Notes under the pieces: model-generated
What the model saw: the letters and a program-made list of their open reading frames with translations, nothing else
The model's database searches: none
What the model was told of the DNA's origin: nothing
Assembly: GCA_035717845.1 (NCBI GenBank)
Contig: DASTIC010000214.1
Location: 1 to 25,104, forward strand
Source of the DNA: DASSUW01 sp035717845
GTDB lineage: Bacteria > Actinomycetota > Thermoleophilia > Solirubrobacterales > Solirubrobacteraceae
Reading direction: 5' to 3'
DNA: 25,104 nucleotides
Shown here: piece by piece, positions 21,757 through 25,104 of the stretch
Numbering within the stretch: the first letter of the stretch is position 1
Layout: every line of letters begins with the position of its first letter
Made by a program: the position numbers and the translations under genes

Positions 21757-23004
21757 ATGCGGCCGTTCCGGTCCCTGCGCGCGCTTCTCCTCGACGTTCC
21801 CCCTGCTCACGGGCGGATCATCGTGCGTGCGATGGAGGAGGCCGGCTGGCGGCTGCGGGTCGAGCACGCGGACGGCGCGGACGAGCTGACCGCCGCGCTC
21901 CAGCGGCGCGGCTGGGGCGCCGTGCTCTACGCCGGCGACGGCCCCAGCCCGGTCCCGGCGCGCAAGGCGCTCGCGCTCGTGCGGCTCGCCGATCCGCACC
22001 TACCGTTCCTCGCCGTGTCGCCGTACGTGCACGCCGGCGACCTCGCCGCGGTCGTGCGCGGGCTCGACGGGGCGGCCGCCGTGGTGCCCGACCCGGCGGA
22101 GCTGCCGCGGGCCCTGCGGCGCGTGCTCGACACGACCCGGCTGCGCCGCCGGGTCGGCAGCGCCCACCGCTTCCTCGCCGCGCAGCAGGCGATCACTGAC
22201 CACGTGGCCGCGGGACTCGAGCCGGACGAGCTCGTCGCGCGCGCGCTGGCGACGCTCGGCGAGACGCTCGGCTGGAGCTGCGGCGCCGCTTGGCGGCCGT
22301 CCGCGGAGGGCGGCGAGCTGCGCTGCGCGGCGACGTGGACGCCCGCCGCCGCCTCGCCGGAGGTCCTCGCGCTGTCCGAGAGCACGCGGGCGACCGTCTT
22401 CGCCGCCGGCCAGGGCCTCCCCGGCCGCGTGTGGGCGTTCCGGCGCCCGAGCTGGGTCGCCGACGTGGGCGCGAGCGGGAACGAGCCGCGGGCCGCGGTG
22501 GCCCGCCGCGCCGGGGTCATGACGGCCGCCGCCTTCCCGATCGCGATCGCCGATCGCTGCGCCGGCGTGATCGAGTTCTTCTCGCACGGGGTGAGCGCGC
22601 CGAACGCCGAGGTGTCGGCGATGTTCGCGACCGTCGGCGGCCAGCTCGCCCAGTACCTCGGCAACCACGCGCCGCCGGCCGACGGCGCGCGGCGCTGGCT
22701 CGACGCCGTCGAGGCGCCGCTGCTCGCGCTCGACGCCGAGGGCCGGGTGCTGCTCGCCAACCGCAACGCATGCGCGCTGGCCGGGCGCTCGGAGGACGAG
22801 CTGCTGGGCGTCGCATGGGTCGACGCGGCGGTCGCCGCGGGCGAGCGCGAGGTCGTACGGACCGCGCTGGCCGCCGGCGAGCGGGTCGAGCACGAGGTGG
22901 ACGGCGACCGCGTCGTCTCCTGGCAGCTCACGCCGCTGTCCGAGGCCGAGGGCGTGGTCGGCAGCTGGGCCACCGGCACCGTGCGCGCGGCGGCCCTATC
23001 TTGA
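21757..23004 (+). CDS. Receiver-like/GAF/PAS sensory protein without an output domain
   Basis: A 415-residue cytosolic protein. Residues 8-125 look like a receiver fold (RALLLDV, WGAVLYAGDG, PFLAVSPYVHAGDL), but no Asp sits at the phosphorylation position and the switch Lys is missing, so it is a pseudo-receiver. A GAF domain spans about 150-305 (LVARALATLGETLGWSCGAA, GQGLPGRVWAFRRPSWV, FPIAIADRCAGVIEFFS). A PAS domain spans about 315-410 (LLALDAEGRVLLANRNACAL). The protein ends there; no kinase, GGDEF or HTH follows. It may act as a sensor partner for the PAS-GGDEF-EAL protein encoded nearby or for a kinase elsewhere. ATG 21757 is 38 bp after the repeat element. Confidence 0.82.
   Translation: MRPFRSLRALLLDVPPAHGRIIVRAMEEAGWRLRVEHADGADELTAALQRRGWGAVLYAGDGPSPVPARKALALVRLADPHLPFLAVSPYVHAGDLAAVVRGLDGAAAVVPDPAELPRALRRVLDTTRLRRRVGSAHRFLAAQQAITDHVAAGLEPDELVARALATLGETLGWSCGAAWRPSAEGGELRCAATWTPAAASPEVLALSESTRATVFAAGQGLPGRVWAFRRPSWVADVGASGNEPRAAVARRAGVMTAAAFPIAIADRCAGVIEFFSHGVSAPNAEVSAMFATVGGQLAQYLGNHAPPADGARRWLDAVEAPLLALDAEGRVLLANRNACALAGRSEDELLGVAWVDAAVAAGEREVVRTALAAGERVEHEVDGDRVVSWQLTPLSEAEGVVGSWATGTVRAAALS
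22997..23002 (+). promoter_or_regulatory. Putative leaderless -10 box (TATCTT) of the lipoprotein gene
   Basis: TATCTT ends 6 nt before the GTG at 23009 and runs into the stop codon of the GAF/PAS gene (TGA 23002-23004). Confidence 0.5.
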
Positions 23005-23008
23005 GCAT

Positions 23009-23398
23009 GTGCGCCGTCTTGCGCTGACCTGCCTGGCCGTCGCGGTGCTCGCCGCCGGATGCGGGGAGGACGACGACGAGCAGCCTGCCGCCGCACCGGC
23101 GCTCGCCGACCTCCGGGTGCATGTCGACCCGGACGGCAAGGGCGGCCGGCCGGCCCGGAACACGACCGTCCGGTGCTCCTCGGCGGAGGAGTCGCCGCTG
23201 TGCGAGAAGGTCGCCGCGCTGCGTCTGGCGGACATCGAGCCGCCGTCGCGCGCGACCGCGTGCACCGAGCTGTACGGCGGGCCGCAGACGGCGACGATCA
23301 CCGGAACCCTGCGCGGCCGGCGGATAGACCTGAAGCTCTCCCGGGTGAACGGCTGCGAGATCGCGCGCTGGGAGGCGGCCCGCGCGCTGCTGAAGTGA
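23009..23398 (+). CDS. Lipoprotein with subtilisin-inhibitor-like (SSI) cysteine pattern
   Basis: A 129-residue lipoprotein starting GTG at 23009. The signal MRRLALTCLAVAVLAAGC has a lipobox LAAGC, so Cys18 would be acylated and the protein anchored outside the membrane. The mature part has Cys56, Cys65, Cys85 and Cys116; the stretch ACTELYGGPQTATITG ... SRVNGCEIARW can be laid over the reactive-site half of Streptomyces subtilisin inhibitor (CPMVYDP ... NECEM), with a similar spacing of 31 between the last two Cys. At the P1 position Glu replaces Met/Lys, so serine-protease inhibition is doubtful. It overlaps the next gene by four bases (GTGA). The SSI link is by eye from the pattern. Confidence 0.75.
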   Translation: MRRLALTCLAVAVLAAGCGEDDDEQPAAAPALADLRVHVDPDGKGGRPARNTTVRCSSAEESPLCEKVAALRLADIEPPSRATACTELYGGPQTATITGTLRGRRIDLKLSRVNGCEIARWEAARALLK

Positions 23399-23733
23399 GC
23401 GGCTGGCGGGTCACGGTCCGCACCGGGCCGCGGGTCGAGAAGCTGCGGGCGCCGACCCTGACCGAGGCGCTCGAGCTGCTGGAGGCCGAGACGCGCGCGG
23501 CGGCGACCACGACCCGCCGCGGCACGATCGACGCCCGCTTCCGTACCTTCGAGCCAGAGGATCAGATCGCGACCCGCGCCGAGCTGCGCGGCCCGCGCGT
23601 GCGGGCGGGGATCGACGTCCGCGGCGACGGCAGCGTCCAGGCGTGGACCGGGCGCCTGCGGCGCGAGGCACTCTCGCCCGAGGCGGGCGAGGACGCCTAC
23701 GCCGCCCTGCGCCGCGCGGTGGAAAAGACTTGA
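23395..23733 (+). CDS. Hypothetical protein, translationally coupled to the lipoprotein
   Basis: A 112-residue protein whose GTG (23395) overlaps the lipoprotein stop in a GTGA, so the two are almost certainly translated together. No signal peptide or membrane helix. It opens with a strand-like WRVTVRTGPRVEKL, continues with a helix (TLTEALELLEAETRAAA), then a beta-rich part (IDARFRTFEPEDQIATRAEL, VRAGIDVRGDGSVQAWTG), and ends in an Arg-rich helix. I do not recognise a family; coupling suggests a role connected with the lipoprotein, although this one looks cytosolic. Confidence 0.7.
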   Translation: MSGWRVTVRTGPRVEKLRAPTLTEALELLEAETRAAATTTRRGTIDARFRTFEPEDQIATRAELRGPRVRAGIDVRGDGSVQAWTGRLRREALSPEAGEDAYAALRRAVEKT

Positions 23734-23754
23734 TTTCTGCGGCCGCATCGCAGA

Positions 23755-24495
23755 GTGTCGTCGCTACCAGTGAGACGGTTCCGGTTACGGCGGCCTTCGC
23801 CCGCCATGGTGGTAGCGATCACAGCCCTGTTCGTGGCGCTCGGCGGCACGGGCTACGCCGCGCTGAGCCTGCCACCCCACAGCGTCGGCAAGAAGGAGCT
23901 GAAGCGAAACGCCGTCACCACGGCCAAGATCGATAACGGCACGCTGCGCCTGAAGGACTTCTACCGCCCCGACCTGCGTCGCATTCGGCGCGGTGGGGGT
24001 GGCGAGGACGGCCTGGACGGATTCGATGGCTTCGACGGCCTGGACGGGGTCGACGGCCTCGACGGCCTCGACGGCGCGAGCGGCTCAGCGTTGCTCACGG
24101 GTGGGGCCGGCGGCCTGCCCGATACCGGGGACAGCGAACGAGCCGCAATCAACGGCAACACCAACAACCCGGCGGCCACCACCGCCCAAGTGGCGTCCAT
24201 GTCGCCGAATCGCGAGCTCGTATTGCGCGACCTCAGCGCAGGCGTCGCGAACGGCGCAGCAGTGACATTCGCCATCGTCGCGATGCCGTTCGGCGGTTCT
24301 GTCGAGACCGTCGTCATCGACTGCAGCGTCACAGCGGCGAACCCGACGTGCACCGCCCCGGGACCGGCGACCCTTCCAGCCAACCACCTCATCGCCATGC
24401 GGATCACAGGAGGCAATGTGGGCATGAACCCACGGGCGTACTGGGGTGTGAGCGCTGAGCCTGTGGAGGCATCAGAGCCGGAGGAGGAGGGCTAG
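23755..24495 (+). CDS. Surface protein with N-terminal anchor and acidic collagen-like Gly-X-Asp repeat
   Basis: A 246-residue protein starting GTG at 23755. A basic N-terminus (VRRFRLRRPSPAM) and a hydrophobic helix (VVAITALFVALGGTGYAAL) form an uncleaved or signal anchor. LPPHSVGKKELKRNAVTTAK and NGTLRLKDF follow, a head-segment layout I associate with multi-copy proteins of Solirubrobacter-like actinobacteria. Residues 83-110 are a Gly-X-X run (GEDGLDGFDGFDG, GLDGVDGLDGLDG), then an Asn/Thr-rich beta-type C-terminal domain with two Cys (VIDCSVTAANPTC). Probably an extracellular stalk-and-head protein; ligand unknown. Its stop shares a CTAG with the stop of the convergent peptidase copy. 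Confidence 0.8.
   Translation: MSSLPVRRFRLRRPSPAMVVAITALFVALGGTGYAALSLPPHSVGKKELKRNAVTTAKIDNGTLRLKDFYRPDLRRIRRGGGGEDGLDGFDGFDGLDGVDGLDGLDGASGSALLTGGAGGLPDTGDSERAAINGNTNNPAATTAQVASMSPNRELVLRDLSAGVANGAAVTFAIVAMPFGGSVETVVIDCSVTAANPTCTAPGPATLPANHLIAMRITGGNVGMNPRAYWGVSAEPVEASEPEEEG
24001..24084 (+). repeat. 9-bp tandem repeats encoding Gly-X-Asp
   Basis: About nine degenerate copies of the triplet Gly-Leu/Phe/Val-Asp (GGC CTG GAC type codons), with no Pro or Lys. Leu, Phe and Val codons vary at X while Asp in position Y is nearly invariant. Slippage-prone repeats like this often vary in copy number between strains. Confidence 0.75.
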
Positions 24496-24851
24496 AGCGT
24501 CAGCGTCGAGCCGTAGCGCCTGAGCCAGCGGGCGTGCTCGCGCCAGTCCGGCGCGCGCGACTCGAGCAGCGCCCAGAAGCGCGGCGAGTGGTCCATGACC
24601 TCCAGGTGGCAGACCTCGTGCTCGACCACGTAGTCGAGGATCGCTTCGGGGGCGAGCAGGAGCCGCCAGTTGAACGACATCGCGCCGCCGGCGGAGCCGG
24701 ACGCCCAGCGGGTGCGCTGGCCGCGGATCGTGAGCTTCGTGTACTCGGTGCCTGCGCGGGCCACTGCGGCATCCAGCCGCGGGGAGATCTCGGCGCGGGC
24801 GGCGCGGCGGTACCAGCGCTCGATCGCCGCCTCGGGATGCCGGTCCGGCAC
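24492..24851 (-). CDS. YgjP/M48-like zinc metallopeptidase, catalytic half only (probably degenerate copy)
   Basis: A 119-residue product from GTG 24851. It corresponds to the C-terminal half of YgjP-like (DUF45/WLM-type) peptidases of about 230 residues: ERWYRRAARAEI, LTIRGQRTRWAS, MSFNWRLLLAPEAILDYVV and the zinc motif HEVCH (His78, Glu79, His82) with His88 in MDHSPRFW. The usual N-terminal beta domain is absent: upstream of the start the sequence turns into the inverted second copy. The conserved Cys of the WxSCS motif is Gly52 (WASGSAGG), whereas the plus-strand copy keeps it, so this copy may be decaying. No Shine-Dalgarno or TANNNT box is evident. The stop overlaps that of the convergent collagen-like gene. 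Confidence 0.65.
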   Translation of the reverse strand: MPDRHPEAAIERWYRRAARAEISPRLDAAVARAGTEYTKLTIRGQRTRWASGSAGGAMSFNWRLLLAPEAILDYVVEHEVCHLEVMDHSPRFWALLESRAPDWREHARWLRRYGSTLTL

Positions 24852-25104
24852 GAGCAGCGCACCGGCGCGCCGACGCCCTGCTGGTGCCCGACCGGCAGCC
24901 CGAGGCGGCGATCGAGCGGTGGTACCGGCGCGCAGCCCGCGCGGAGATCGCGCCGCGGCTGGACGCCGCCGTGGCCCGCGCCGGTACGAGGTACACGAAG
25001 CTCACGATCCGCGGCCAGCGCACGCGCTGGGCGTCCTGCTCGTCCGACGGCGCGATGTCGTTCAACTGGCGGCTGCTGCTCGCGCCCGAGGCGATCCTCG
25101 ACTA
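24631..25104. repeat. Spacerless large palindrome: head-to-head duplication of the peptidase catalytic half
   Basis: The two arms are symmetric about the CGGCGCGCCG at 24863-24872 (axis between 24867 and 24868). At least 237 bp per arm are visible and the right arm runs off the window. From the GTG codons (24851 minus, 24884 plus) outward the arms align for 221 bp with no net insertion or deletion. I count 21 differing codons, about 90% nucleotide identity, of which 15 differ only synonymously. Confidence 0.9.
24884..25104 (+). CDS. YgjP/M48-like zinc metallopeptidase, second copy, partial at window end
   Basis: The plus frame reads VPDRQPEAAIERWYRRAARA, LTIRGQRTRWASCSSDG and MSFNWRLLLAPEAILDY, then leaves the window before the expected HExxH. 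It keeps the WASCS cysteine that the minus copy has lost, so it is the better candidate for a functional protein. Homology to full-length relatives extends slightly upstream of GTG 24884 (AHRRADALLVP from about 24855), but beyond the palindrome centre the frame is antisense to the other copy. The true start is therefore unclear and the N-terminal domain again seems missing. Six of the first 74 residues differ from the minus copy. Confidence 0.7.
   Translation, partial: MPDRQPEAAIERWYRRAARAEIAPRLDAAVARAGTRYTKLTIRGQRTRWASCSSDGAMSFNWRLLLAPEAILD

Noticed and set aside
23738..23747. TGCGGCCGCA palindrome before the collagen-like gene as an operator or terminator
   Set aside because: A 10-bp self-complementary GC string without a loop or repeat context; too common in such DNA to support a call.
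24472..25065. A longer minus-strand frame across the palindrome as a single peptidase gene
   Set aside because: It is in a different frame from the HEVCH-containing copy, and its apparent homology is the antisense image of the two arms.

Overview
The window is about 25 kb of very GC-rich, gene-dense bacterial chromosome. GTG and ATG starts are both common, intergenic gaps are short, and many genes seem to be transcribed without a leader from a TANNNT -10 box 6-9 nt before the start codon. The gene content (bifunctional-type dCTP deaminase, Rv2258c-like methyltransferase, F420/FMN split-barrel protein, and a secreted protein opening with a hydrophobic segment SPAMVVAITALFVALGG) points to Actinomycetota. 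My best guess is a soil member of Thermoleophilia/Solirubrobacterales. This is inferred from protein style, not from a marker RNA; I saw no rRNA, tRNA or CRISPR array.

Layout. 1-480: the 5' part of a minus-strand split-barrel gene, then a 213-bp structured repeat. 493-2369 (minus): peroxiredoxin Bcp, a glycolipid-binding-like protein and an Fpg/Nei-type DNA glycosylase, a small oxidative-damage cluster. 2395-8397: an M20 peptidase, SixA phosphatase, PRC-barrel protein, a secreted glycoside-hydrolase-like protein whose expected nucleophile is Gln, an APH-fold phosphotransferase and an aldehyde dehydrogenase. 8414-12516: cyclophilin, DEAD-box helicase, secreted M14 carboxypeptidase, PfkB-family kinase. 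12581-15550: a methyltransferase gene preceded by three 11-bp-phased heptamers, tail to tail with a gene for an NTPase/winged-helix regulator. 15656-21517 (plus): two small membrane proteins around dcd, citrate synthase, a GNAT protein, a PAS-GGDEF-EAL protein and a Ca2+/H+ antiporter. 21521-21719: a second structured repeat. 21757-24495: a receiver-like/GAF/PAS protein, a lipoprotein with a subtilisin-inhibitor-like cysteine pattern, a small unknown protein and an acidic collagen-like surface protein. 24492-25104: two head-to-head copies of the catalytic half of a YgjP-like zinc peptidase, forming a near-perfect palindrome.

The most unusual material is non-coding. The two structured repeats share outer inverted ends (CTGGGTAGGGAG plus GAACGTCAAC) and a two-unit, about 61-bp-period hairpin core, but the core sequences differ completely, so the architecture rather than the sequence seems conserved. 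A compact 11-bp hairpin at 16744-16776 is built from the same GAACGTCAAC tip. Other points of interest are the methyltransferase/regulator pair with its phased operator, two divergent promoters whose -10 boxes share the same TA, the overlap of every convergent gene pair at the 3' ends, and the palindromic peptidase duplication.
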